From contig JAOPKE010000007.1 in NCBI GenBank assembly GCA_025517465.1, positions 124,001 to 188,000 of the forward strand: a DNA stretch of 64,000 bases, read 5' to 3'. The position numbers and the translations under genes were made by a program. The DNA is from Halobacteria archaeon HArc-gm2 (GTDB taxonomy: Archaea > Halobacteriota > Halobacteria > Halobacteriales > Haloarculaceae). Each line of letters begins with the position of its first letter. The stretch's first letter is position 1. Below the pieces are notes generated by a model that worked only from the letters and a program-made list of their open reading frames with translations, was not told the origin of the DNA and did not search any database. Below, one piece after another: positions 50,821 through 59,196 of this stretch.

Positions 50821-51549
50821 TCAACAGAGGTCCCGTACCGTCTCGGCAGCGTCCTCCAGCGTCGCAAGGGGGTCCTCGCCGGGGTATTCGTAGATGAGCC
50901 AGTCGCTGTCGTTCTCGGTGACGGCGTCGCTGATGCCGTCCAGGTCAAGATCGCCTTCCCCGACGGGGACGGATTCGCCGGCGTCGACGTCGTAGTCCTT
51001 CAGGTGGACGAGGTCGGAGCGTTCGCCCAGCTGGCGCAGCCTGGCGACGGGATCGTCACCGGCGGCCAGCGCGAGCCCCAGGTCGAGTTCGACGTGGATC
51101 TCGGTCGCGTCGAGGAACGCATCGAACCCGGTCTCCCCGTTCAGGTCGACGTACTCGTGGTCGTGGTTGTGGTAGTGGAACGCCATCCCGTACTCGTCGA
51201 GTTCGGCGTCGAGGACCTCCAGGCGCTCGACGGCGGCGTCGATGGCCTCGTGGGACGCGAAGTGCTCCTGGTCGAGCCACGGGACGACGATATTGTCGGT
51301 CGTCAGCGTCTCGTACCGCGTGACGGTCTCGGCGAAGTCCTCCTCCAGTTCGTCGATTTCGACGTGGGCGCCGGCGACCTCCAGTTCCGTCTCGTCGAGC
51401 GCCTCGACCACGTCGTCGGAGTCCTCGTCGGCCACGCGGAAGGCGAACTCGACGCCCTCGAAGCCGGCGTCGGCGACGAGTTCGAGGAGCTCGGTGAACG
51501 GCCGGTCCACGTCGCGGAGCGTGTACAGCTGGATGGCGGGGCGCGTCAT
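50821..51549 (-). CDS. Sugar phosphate isomerase/epimerase (xylose-isomerase-like barrel)
   Basis: This 242-residue TIM-barrel protein has MTRPAIQLYTLRDVDRPF at the start, FEGVEFAF, FHYHNHDHEY with clustered metal-binding His, HVELDLG and LVHLKDYD, as in the IolE/xylose-isomerase-like AP2 family. It probably isomerises or epimerises a keto sugar or inositol derivative. It is divergent from the CE15-like esterase gene, so the two may act in one sugar pathway, but the substrate is open. The C terminus ends in ETVRDLC. Confidence 0.85.
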   Translation of the reverse strand: MTRPAIQLYTLRDVDRPFTELLELVADAGFEGVEFAFRVADEDSDDVVEALDETELEVAGAHVEIDELEEDFAETVTRYETLTTDNIVVPWLDQEHFASHEAIDAAVERLEVLDAELDEYGMAFHYHNHDHEYVDLNGETGFDAFLDATEIHVELDLGLALAAGDDPVARLRQLGERSDLVHLKDYDVDAGESVPVGEGDLDLDGISDAVTENDSDWLIYEYPGEDPLATLEDAAETVRDLC

Positions 51550-51649
51550 GGTCCGAAATTGGGGCTTCGGCCGGAAAGACGTTCGCGTGGGGTCGTCGAC
51601 GCTCCAGTCGCTGGGGGCACCTCTTCCGCGTCCGCGACCGACGGCTGAC

Positions 51650-51657
51650 GTTTATCT
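51650..51657 (+). promoter_or_regulatory. TATA-like element of the CE15-like gene
   Basis: GTTTATCT lies about 25-32 bases before ATG 51682, consistent with a leaderless transcript. Confidence 0.5.
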
Positions 51658-51681
51658 GCCACGGGTTTGCACAGTGGTACC

Positions 51682-52974
51682 ATGGAGGTTCCCTCCGATC
51701 CGTCGCGGCCGCCGTCCCGGCAGTCGGCGCCGGCCCACGAGTTGCCACCGCCGTCAGCACTCCCCGACCCGTCGACGCTTCCCGCCAACCCCGACCTGCC
51801 GGATCCCTTCGAGACGTTCGCTGGCGAGGCGGTCGAGCGGCGTGCCGACTGGCTCGCCCGTCGCGCCGAGATTCTCGAACTGTTCCGCCGGTACGTCTAC
51901 GGCTACGCACCAAATCCTCCCGCGATCGAGACCGCGGTCGAGCGGACGCCGGGGGTCCTCGACGGCGCGGCGACGCTGACCGAGGTGACGATATCGTTTC
52001 CGGAGCTCCCAGCCGATGCCCCGTCGATAACGCTGGCGCTGTTCCTGCCGGCGGCCGCTGACCCGAACGCCGACACTGACGCCGGCGGTGACTCCCCCGC
52101 ACCGGTCGTGCTGGGGCTCAACCGCGCCGGCAACCAGGTGACCGTCGGCGACGACGCGGTCACGATACTGGGTGATGCACCGCGCGCCGCCCGGCAGGAG
52201 TTCTGGTGCGTCGACCGCATCGTCGACCGCGGCTACGGGTTCGCGACGTACTTCTGCGGGGAACTGGCGCCCGATAGCGAAGCCGCCGCCGAAACGAGCG
52301 CCGGCGACGGGAGCGCCGCCGGTATCCACGCCTACTACGACGCCGCGGACCTCCCCGGCCCACCGGGAACCGAGTGGGGGACGCTGGCGGCCTGGGCGTG
52401 GGGGCTCCACCGCTGCGTCGACGTCCTCCGTGCGGTCGAGGGGGTCCGCGCCCACCAGATAGTCGTCCTCGGCCACTCCCGCCGGGGCAAGGCGGCGCTG
52501 TGGGCTGGCGCGACCGACGAGCGTATCGCCCTGGTGGTCCCCCACCAGTCCGGCACCGGCGGCGTGACCCTCTCCCGGGCGAACGACCAGGAGTCGGTCG
52601 CGGACATCACCGGTGCGTTCCCTCACTGGTTCGCCGACGACTTCGACGCGTTCGCGGACCGCGAGGCTCACCTCCCAGTCGACCAGCACCTCCTCGTCGC
52701 CTGCGTCGCGCCCCGGCCCCTGCTCGACACGGAGGGATCGCTGGACTTCTGGGCCAACCCCGACCTGGCGTACGAGTCGCTCCGGGCCGCCGCGCCGGTC
52801 TGGGCGTTCCTCGACGCCGACGGCCTGGTCGGCGACGGCCTGCTCGCCGGCGACGACGAGGTCTCGCGAGCCAGTGCGGGCGATCTGTGCCAGTACCGCC
52901 GGGACACCGAACACACCCTGAACCGGGGGTACTGGGACGCCATCCTCGACTTCGCGGACTACCACTTCGAGTGA
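51682..52974 (+). CDS. Glucuronoyl-esterase-like alpha/beta hydrolase (CE15)
   Basis: This 430-residue protein has no clear signal peptide. The nucleophile elbow GHSRRGKAALWAG (family GxSRxGK) and the His in TEHTLN near the C terminus fit carbohydrate esterase family 15, which removes glucuronoyl esters from plant glycans. In many CE15 enzymes the acidic partner is Glu in a Q-E-S-G motif; here the equivalent is PHQSGTGG, with Gln before Ser, so the acid must come from elsewhere (for example the DTEGSLDFW loop), as in some bacterial relatives. Its sugar-isomerase neighbour is divergent. ATG 51682 is chosen by TATA spacing. Confidence 0.75.
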   Translation: MEVPSDPSRPPSRQSAPAHELPPPSALPDPSTLPANPDLPDPFETFAGEAVERRADWLARRAEILELFRRYVYGYAPNPPAIETAVERTPGVLDGAATLTEVTISFPELPADAPSITLALFLPAAADPNADTDAGGDSPAPVVLGLNRAGNQVTVGDDAVTILGDAPRAARQEFWCVDRIVDRGYGFATYFCGELAPDSEAAAETSAGDGSAAGIHAYYDAADLPGPPGTEWGTLAAWAWGLHRCVDVLRAVEGVRAHQIVVLGHSRRGKAALWAGATDERIALVVPHQSGTGGVTLSRANDQESVADITGAFPHWFADDFDAFADREAHLPVDQHLLVACVAPRPLLDTEGSLDFWANPDLAYESLRAAAPVWAFLDADGLVGDGLLAGDDEVSRASAGDLCQYRRDTEHTLNRGYWDAILDFADYHFE

Positions 52975-53048
52975 GTCGCGGCTGTTCGAGCGCGGCCGAC
53001 CTTGCGCCGAACGTCAGCCTTTTTCGCCGACCGTGCGACTGACTGGGT

Positions 53049-53981
53049 ATGACAGACTGGGTCGCCGACCACCCCATCGAGAGCCGCGAGGCGGCCGACC
53101 CGCACCTCGCCCACGTCCAGCGGTTCCCCGTCAAGTCGCTCGACCCGGAGCAGCGCGAGCAGGCGACGCTCACCGCCGTCGGCGCGCTGGACGGCGACCG
53201 CGAGTGGGCTATCCTCGACCGTCCGGGGACCGAGCCCTACGACCCCGACGCGGCCGACGTCGGCGGTAGCGGCGACTACGTCAACGGGAAGAAGACCGAC
53301 GCCGTCCACCGGCTCTGGTCCCAGTACGTCCCCCGCGAGCAGGGCGGGCCCGCGCTGGCCCTGCGTCGACGGGACGCCGACCCCGACACCAGTCGCCTCT
53401 TTCCCCTCTACGACGGCCGGTCGGGCGAGAACCCCGCCACCGAGCGCGACGTCCACGGCGACCTGAACCGCTGGCTCTCCGAGTACTTCGACCGCCAGGT
53501 GAGCGTCCGCTGGGACGGCCGCGGCCAGCACGACGACCGCGAGCGCCACGGGCCGACCGTCGTCTCGACGGCGACGCTCCGGGAGGTCGCCGCCTGGTTC
53601 GACTTCGACGTCGAGTCGGCCCGCCGGCGCTTCCGCGCCAACCTCGAAATCGGCGGCGTCCCGCCGTTCTGGGAGGACCAGTTGTTCACCGATTCGGGCG
53701 AGGTCGTGCGCTTCCAGGTCGGCGACGCCGCCGTCGACGGTATCCACCCCTGCCAACGCTGCGTGGTCCCGGGCCGCGACCCGGACACGGGCGCGGAGAC
53801 GCCCGACTTTCGGGAGACGTTCATCGAGCGCCGCCAGGCGACGATGCCCGAGTGGACTGACTGCGACCGATTCGACCACGCCTTCCGCCTGATGGTCAAC
53901 ACCACGGTCCCCGAGGAGTCCGATGGAACGTCGGTTCGGGTCGGCGACCCCGTGCAGATCGTGGGAAATCGACCGGAATGA
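53049..53981 (+). CDS. MOSC-domain protein (mARC-like)
   Basis: This 310-residue protein has an N-terminal MOSC beta-barrel part (HLAHVQRFPVKSLDPEQ) and a MOSC core ending in GIHPCQRCVVPGRDPDTG. The first Cys in that stretch is the expected molybdenum or sulfur ligand. It resembles mARC/YcbX-type proteins that handle molybdenum cofactor or reduce N-hydroxylated compounds. The second Cys (CQRC) makes the pair notable. No molybdenum genes are adjacent. Confidence 0.85.
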   Translation: MTDWVADHPIESREAADPHLAHVQRFPVKSLDPEQREQATLTAVGALDGDREWAILDRPGTEPYDPDAADVGGSGDYVNGKKTDAVHRLWSQYVPREQGGPALALRRRDADPDTSRLFPLYDGRSGENPATERDVHGDLNRWLSEYFDRQVSVRWDGRGQHDDRERHGPTVVSTATLREVAAWFDFDVESARRRFRANLEIGGVPPFWEDQLFTDSGEVVRFQVGDAAVDGIHPCQRCVVPGRDPDTGAETPDFRETFIERRQATMPEWTDCDRFDHAFRLMVNTTVPEESDGTSVRVGDPVQIVGNRPE

Positions 53982-54065
53982 TCTTCCCGGTCGCGAAACC
54001 ATCTGGCCGGGAGGCCGTCTCGTCGGCCGACCAGGGGGAGGGCAGGGCTGCGGTGCTGTGCTGAC

Positions 54066-54190
54066 CCTGGCGGACTGAAAGGGCGAGGTTCGGTCGGCGA
54101 AGCACGGACCCGCAAGCACTGCAACGAAGTGAAGCGCGCAGCGTGGTCCGCGCGAGTCGAGCGAGCCGAGGGCTTTCGGGCTGTTCGCTG
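54066..54190. repeat. Dispersed repeat, solitary right arm
   Basis: A single arm of the repeat family in the right-arm orientation: CCTGGCGGACTGAAAGGGCG at the left, CGAGGGCTTTCGGG at the right. It is most like the right arm at 50614-50730 and is inverted relative to the left arm at 60938-61059. It sits between the MOSC gene and the IS200/IS605-type remnant. Confidence 0.8.
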
Positions 54191-54209
54191 TAGTTATCTG
54201 GCAGGATAG

Positions 54210-54549
54210 GGGGCTAAAACCTCGCGCTTCAGCGCGGGGATACAGCGCCCGCACGTAGTTTTAAGAGGTTCTACGGCGTACTAAATGCTAACCGAGGCGG
54301 TCTATCCGCTATCCCAATGAGACAATATCGGGATTCGCCCTTTCGTCGTGGAAGGCACCCCTTCCATTAGACGAACAGGGTGCAGGAAGCACAAGATAAC
54401 CTTGAATCCCCGTCTTCTCGACGGAGGATAGGGGTAACGGTAGCGTGGCACTGCTAGCATTCCCCCGGGGATGTGAAACCGCAAATCTCCCAAATCAGCA
54501 AGCCTCCGCTTGTGGGAAGCCCCGCAGTTTACGGCGGGGAGGATGTCAC
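54210..54549. mobile_element. IS200/IS605-type remnant or MITE, no transposase gene
   Basis: The left end carries the hairpin CCTCGCGC-TTCA-GCGCGGGG (54220-54239). The right end is a GAAGCCCCGCAGTTTACGG block with the hairpin CCCCGC/GCGGGG (54520-54539) followed by GAGGATGTCAC. That right end is typical of haloarchaeal IS1341/TnpB elements, where it overlaps the guide (omega) RNA. No tnpA or tnpB frame remains in 340 bp, so this is a non-autonomous or decayed copy. Confidence 0.65.
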
Positions 54550-54720
54550 GTCTACGGATTCAGTCACTCCAACAGATTCAATCGAGCACCCCGTCACTTC
54601 CACTCCAGCGTCGTCCCTCGAATCCGAGTTCAAACCCGCCGAAGGAGGTCCAAAACCAACGACGACACAACATCGGAACAACCGCCAGAGCATTAGGAAC
54701 GACGCTCAAATCCCCTCTCG

Positions 54721-55533
54721 ATGCCAATCGACTCGTTGCCGAGGATCGGCCTCGGGACTTACTCCGACGACAACAGAGAGCAGTGGCGCGACAACGTGCG
54801 GACGGCCCTCGACGTGGGCTATCGACACGTCGACACGGCGCAGGTGTACGGCAACGAGGAGTACGTGGGCCAGGCCATCGCCGAGAGCGACGTCGACCGC
54901 GAGGACCTCTTCCTCTCGACGAAGACGGTCCACGTCGACGTCCCGCCGGAGCCCGAGGACACGGCCGACGCCATCGACGGCTGTCTGGAGCGCCTCGGCG
55001 TCGACTACGTCGACATGCTGTACGTCCACTGGCCGGCGGACAACTACGACCCCGAGGTGGTCCTGCCGGCCTTCGACGAGGCCTACGAGGAGGGCAAGAC
55101 CCGCAACGTCGCGCTCTCCAATTTCTCGCCCGAACTCCTCGACGAGGCACGCGAGATACTCGACGCGCCCATCGCGGCCCATCAGGTCGAGTGCCACCCG
55201 CTCCTCCAGCAGGAGGAGTTGCGCGAGTACGCCGTCGAACACGACCACTGGCTGGTCTGCTACTCGCCGCTCGGGAAGGGCGCGGTGTTCGACGAGCCCG
55301 TCGTCGGGGACGTCGCCGAGAAACACGACGTCTCGCCGGCCCAGGTGAGCCTGGCGTGGCTGCTCTCCAAGGAGAACGTCACGGTCATCCCGAAGGCGTC
55401 CAGTCGCGAGCACATGGTCGACAACTTCGCCGCCCGGGACCTGGAACTCGACGACGAGGATATCCAGCGCATCGACGACATCGACCGGACGTACCGGGAG
55501 ATCGACCCCGAACACGGCGTCTGGAATCGATAA
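54721..55533 (+). CDS. Aldo/keto reductase (small AKR)
   Basis: This 270-residue NAD(P)H-dependent reductase is of the 2,5-diketo-gluconate reductase-like size class. The tetrad is Asp/Tyr in HVDTAQVYGNEE, Lys in FLSTKTVHV and His in LYVHWPADNY. The cofactor region near VTVIPKASSREHMVDNF has the Lys-Ala-Ser-x-x-x-His form typical of NADPH users. It starts 172 bases after the IS remnant. Confidence 0.9.
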   Translation: MPIDSLPRIGLGTYSDDNREQWRDNVRTALDVGYRHVDTAQVYGNEEYVGQAIAESDVDREDLFLSTKTVHVDVPPEPEDTADAIDGCLERLGVDYVDMLYVHWPADNYDPEVVLPAFDEAYEEGKTRNVALSNFSPELLDEAREILDAPIAAHQVECHPLLQQEELREYAVEHDHWLVCYSPLGKGAVFDEPVVGDVAEKHDVSPAQVSLAWLLSKENVTVIPKASSREHMVDNFAARDLELDDEDIQRIDDIDRTYREIDPEHGVWNR

Positions 55534-55617
55534 CTGCGGCGAGAACTATCCAGCAATTGCGTCGGTGACCCCGCATTCGACCCGCAGCCCCCTCGTCCGT
55601 GACCCGCTGCCGATCTG

Positions 55618-57030
55618 TCAGTCGTCGTCCGCGTGGTCGTGGTCGGCGTGGTCGTGGTCGTGATCGTGGCCCCCGTCGGAGGCGGCCTCCGCGTCACTGT
55701 CGCCGTCGCCGGCGCCGGAGATGTCGCCGCCCGCGACGAGGGCGTCGTGGTCGCCCTCGATCATGTCCAGGTTCTTGAGGTTGTCACGCTCCTCGAAGTC
55801 GGTGACGGCGTCGCGCAGGTCCTGCTGGGTGAGCGTCGTCCGCTCTTCGGTGAGCGCTTCCAGGACGGCCTCGCGGAGGACGAGCCGGAGGTCGCTCCCG
55901 GTGAGTCCCTCGGTGATGTCGGCGAGTTCGTCCGGGTCGAACTCGTCGATGTCCATCTGCTGGGTGACCACGCGCAGGATGTCCGAGCGCATCCCGTAGT
56001 CCGGCTTGGGGAAGTTGACGATCTCGTCGAAGCGGCGCCAGACGGCGGCGTCGAGCTGGTCGGGGTGGTTGGTCGCGCCGATGAGCAGCACCTCGTCCTC
56101 GATGAGCGAGACCTCGTCGATGCTCTTGAGCAGCGTGTTGACGGCGCGCTTGATGGCGGCGTGCTCGTCCGAGGAGCGCGTCTTGGCGACGAAGTCGAAC
56201 TCGTCCATGAAGAGGATACAGGGGGCGAGTCGCTTCGCGACCTCGAAGGTCTTCTCGACGTTCTTGGCGGTCTCGCCGAGGTACTGGGAGGTGATCATCG
56301 AGAGCTTGACCTCGACGAAGGGGAGCTGGAGGTCGTGGGCGAGCGCTCGCGCGACGCTCGTCTTCCCGGTGCCCGGCGGGCCGACGAACAGGAGCTTCCC
56401 GATCTCGCGCAGGCCGATGCGGGCGAGGTAGTCGCGGTGTTCGATGGCCTTGACGATCTTCTCGATCTCGCCCTCCTGGTCCGGGGTGAGCACGAGCTGG
56501 TCCATCGTCATCTGGACCTCCTCGGGGGCGCGGATGTCCACGAGGTCGAGCATGTTGTCGCCGTCCTCGTCGTCCTCGTCGTCGTTCCCGAAGGCGTCGT
56601 CGAGCAGCGCGTCGATGAACGCGCGGTCGGCCCGCGCGGGGCGATTTTGCTCGCGGGCCAGTTCGTAGTCGACGCCGTCGATCTGGTCCTCCCACTCGGC
56701 GGCGAGCACCGGGTTCTCGTTCACGTGGTCGGCGTCGACGCGCTTGCGGAACCACTCCGCGGCCATGTCGCGGTCGGTGAACTCGACGGTCCCGGCGAAC
56801 TCGTCGCGGTCGGTGAACATCAGGCTGGAGATGGCCTCCCAGGGTCGCTCGACGTCGGTCGCCTCGGCGATGGCGCCCTGGTCGGCTGTCAGCGGTCGTT
56901 CGATGGTCGCGTCGCTCCAGAACGGCGCCCGATATGCCGGCGGGAGGTCGTCCGGATCCAGGTCGCGACGGTCGTTGAACAGCTTCGTCGTCAGCATGAA
57001 TTCGACGACGTCGACGTCGGGGTCACTCAT
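55618..57030 (-). CDS. AAA-family ATPase with His/Asp-rich tail
   Basis: This is a 470-residue protein. An N-terminal ~180-residue region of unknown fold and an acidic linker are followed by one AAA module: Walker A GPPGTGKTS (~residue 223), Walker B CILFMDEFD, sensor GATNHPD and arginine finger WRRFDEIV, then a C-domain. It ends in a repeated His-Asp tail (HDHDHDHADHDHADDD), unusual for this group and able to bind Zn, Ni or Co. One AAA module, not two, separates it from CDC48. The start 57030 (MSDPDVDV) is preferred to 57036. Confidence 0.88.
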   Translation of the reverse strand: MSDPDVDVVEFMLTTKLFNDRRDLDPDDLPPAYRAPFWSDATIERPLTADQGAIAEATDVERPWEAISSLMFTDRDEFAGTVEFTDRDMAAEWFRKRVDADHVNENPVLAAEWEDQIDGVDYELAREQNRPARADRAFIDALLDDAFGNDDEDDEDGDNMLDLVDIRAPEEVQMTMDQLVLTPDQEGEIEKIVKAIEHRDYLARIGLREIGKLLFVGPPGTGKTSVARALAHDLQLPFVEVKLSMITSQYLGETAKNVEKTFEVAKRLAPCILFMDEFDFVAKTRSSDEHAAIKRAVNTLLKSIDEVSLIEDEVLLIGATNHPDQLDAAVWRRFDEIVNFPKPDYGMRSDILRVVTQQMDIDEFDPDELADITEGLTGSDLRLVLREAVLEALTEERTTLTQQDLRDAVTDFEERDNLKNLDMIEGDHDALVAGGDISGAGDGDSDAEAASDGGHDHDHDHADHDHADDD

Positions 57031-57138
57031 TCCCACCCAAGTTCGCCGGGCGGTGGGATAAGTGACTCGAATCGGAACGTGCCCCCGCGCTGGTACTCAC
57101 GGATCAACGCCGAACACCGCACTCGCCGTTTGTCAGGG

Positions 57139-57146
57139 CTTAACAC
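57139..57146 (+). promoter_or_regulatory. TATA box of the thiolase gene
   Basis: CTTAACAC lies 23-30 bases before ATG 57169, consistent with a leaderless mRNA. The GGAGGT directly before the ATG is too close to be a normal ribosome-binding site. Confidence 0.5.
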
Positions 57147-57168
57147 GACCGGGTTCCTAGCCGGAGGT

Positions 57169-58308
57169 ATGTCAGACCAGACTCCCGTCGTCGTCGCCGC
57201 GAAGCGGACCCCGCTGGGCAAGGCAGACGGCGTCTTCGCCGACGTCCGGAGCGAAGACCTCTCCGTGCCACTGGTAAACGAGATACTCGCCGACACCGGC
57301 GTCGAGAGCGAGGCCGTCGACGACCTGATGTGGGGCTGTGCACAGCAGCGCGGCGAGCAGGGCAACAACATGGCTCGCGTCGTCGCACTCCTCTCGGAGC
57401 TGGGCGAGTCGGTGCCCGGGACGACGATCAACCGCTGGTGTGCCTCCTCGGCCCAGGCCATCGCGTCGGCGGCCGACGCCATCACAGCCGGCCAGCGCGA
57501 TTGCGTCGTGGCCGGCGGCGTCGAGTCGATGTCCCGCGTCGAACTCGGCGAGAATATGCACACCGTCCACCCCCGCATCGCCGAACTGTACAACGTTGGC
57601 GACCTCCAGATGGGTATGACCGCCGAGAAGGTCGCCGAGAAGTTCGACGTCTCCCGCGAGGCACAGGACGAGTACGCCCTCCGGAGCCACGAGCGCGCGG
57701 CGGCGGCCACCGACGACGGCCGCTTCGCCGAGGAGATCGTGCCGATCGACACCGAGGAGGGCGCCGTCGAGGTCGACGAGGGGATCCGCCGCGACACCAG
57801 CCTGGAGCAGCTCGCGGGGCTCCCGACCGTGTTCAAGGGCGACGGGACGGTGACGCCCGGCAACGCCTCGCAGATGACCGACGGCGCCGCCGCGCTCATG
57901 GTCACCTCCCGCGCGTTCGCGGACGACCACGACCTCGACGTCCTCGCCGAGGTCGGTGACCACGAGGTCGCCGGCGTCGACCCGACGATCATGGGCGTCG
58001 GCCCGGTCCCGGCGGTCCGGAACCTCGCCGAGCGCACCGGCCGCGACCTCGACGACTACGACCTGGTCGAACTGAACGAGGCCTTCGCCAGCCAGTGTCT
58101 GTACTGCCAGCGCGAACTCGGCTTCGACGACGACCAGTTCAACGTCAACGGCGGCGCCATCGCCATCGGTCACCCCCTCGGTGCGACGGGCGCCCGGCTG
58201 CCGGTCACGCTGATCCACGAGATGCGCCGCCGCGGCGACGACCTCGGCCTGGCGACGGAGTGTGTCGGCTTCGGCCAGGGGATGGCTATCGAGTTCCACG
58301 TGCGGTAG
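57169..58308 (+). CDS. Thiolase (acetyl-CoA C-acyltransferase)
   Basis: This 379-residue enzyme makes or cleaves 3-ketoacyl-CoA. It has the nucleophile Cys in [17 protein letters not shown], and [16 protein letters not shown] with the catalytic His. The last motif reads [11 protein letters not shown] in place of the usual CIGGGQG, so the second catalytic Cys is kept. Either beta-oxidation or acetyl-CoA synthesis is possible. The final 29 bases of the coding region and 27 bases beyond are duplicated downstream. Confidence 0.93.
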   Translation: MSDQTPVVVAAKRTPLGKADGVFADVRSEDLSVPLVNEILADTGVESEAVDDLMWGCAQQRGEQGNNMARVVALLSELGESVPGTTINRWCASSAQAIASAADAITAGQRDCVVAGGVESMSRVELGENMHTVHPRIAELYNVGDLQMGMTAEKVAEKFDVSREAQDEYALRSHERAAAATDDGRFAEEIVPIDTEEGAVEVDEGIRRDTSLEQLAGLPTVFKGDGTVTPGNASQMTDGAAALMVTSRAFADDHDLDVLAEVGDHEVAGVDPTIMGVGPVPAVRNLAERTGRDLDDYDLVELNEAFASQCLYCQRELGFDDDQFNVNGGAIAIGHPLGATGARLPVTLIHEMRRRGDDLGLATECVGFGQGMAIEFHVR

Positions 58309-58496
58309 TCGAGCAACCGCCGAACGGAGTGAGGCGGTTCACCGCGAGCGACCACCGGGAGCGAGCGTTTTTCCCCCAGGTTTTTCGGCGAGCGGTCGGC
58401 GAGCGACGTGAGCCGACCCGAAGCCGAAAAAGGTGGCAGCGGGATGGCCATCGAGTTCCACGTGCGGTAGTCGAGCAACCGCCGAACGGAGTGAGT
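58278..58496. repeat. Direct duplication of the thiolase 3' end
   Basis: A 56-bp unit at 58278-58333 (last thiolase codons, stop, and CGAACGGAGTGAG) recurs at 58441-58496 with one mismatch. The period is 163 bp. The 107-bp spacer contains a hairpin-rich GCGAGCG/GAGCGGTCGG region. Confidence 0.85.
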
Positions 58497-58728
58497 GAGC
58501 GGGGTGAGATGCTGCTCGCGTTCCGCTCGCGCCCCTCCCGATACGAGGCTTTACGGGAGCACCGCTCCATCGTTCACAGAATGAGTTCGGTCCGTCCACG
58601 GACGTCGCATCCCGGGTCTCGCCACCGTCCGGCCCGGTCGGGGGGCCGCCATCGGATGCGGCGGGGAAAATCGAGGGACCACGCCGGATCGACGTTTTCA
58701 TTCACGCCCCACTCGGAGGGGATGACGA

Positions 58729-59196
58729 ATGAGTGACTCGCCCGGCCCGAGCGATCCCGCGGACATCCTGCTCGTCGAGGACAACCCAGGCGACGTTCGC
58801 CTCACGCGGGAGGCGTTCGAGGAGGGGCAGATCGCCAACAACCTCCACGTCGCGACGGACGGCGTCGAGGCCCTGGAGTTCCTCCACCAGCGGGGCGAGC
58901 ACGCCGACGCGCCGTGGCCGGACATCGTCCTGCTCGATCTGAACCTCCCGCGGAAGAACGGCGACGAGGTGCTCGGGGAGATCGACGACGACCCCGTGCT
59001 CTCCCGCATCCCGGTAATCGTCCTGACGAGCTCGGAGGCCGAAGAGGACGTCGTCCAGTCCTACGAACTGCAGGCCAACGCCTACCTGACCAAGCCGGTC
59101 GACCCGACGGAGTTCATCGAGATCGTCCGGTCGTTCCAGGAGTTCTGGCTCTCCGTCGTCCGGCTCCCGCCCATGGAGCGAGACGATGTCGAGTGA
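58729..59196 (+). CDS. Response regulator, stand-alone receiver domain
   Basis: This 155-residue protein has a single receiver domain: LLVEDNPGD acidic pocket, VLLDLNLP phosphoacceptor Asp, ILTSSEAEEDV Thr/Ser switch region and AYLTKPVDP Lys. There is no output domain. It resembles the Rcp1-like single-domain group that works with PAS-type kinases. GGAGGG 8 bases before ATG 58729 fixes the start. It overlaps the next regulator gene by 11 bases, so the two are translated together. Confidence 0.92.
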   Translation: MSDSPGPSDPADILLVEDNPGDVRLTREAFEEGQIANNLHVATDGVEALEFLHQRGEHADAPWPDIVLLDLNLPRKNGDEVLGEIDDDPVLSRIPVIVLTSSEAEEDVVQSYELQANAYLTKPVDPTEFIEIVRSFQEFWLSVVRLPPMERDDVE

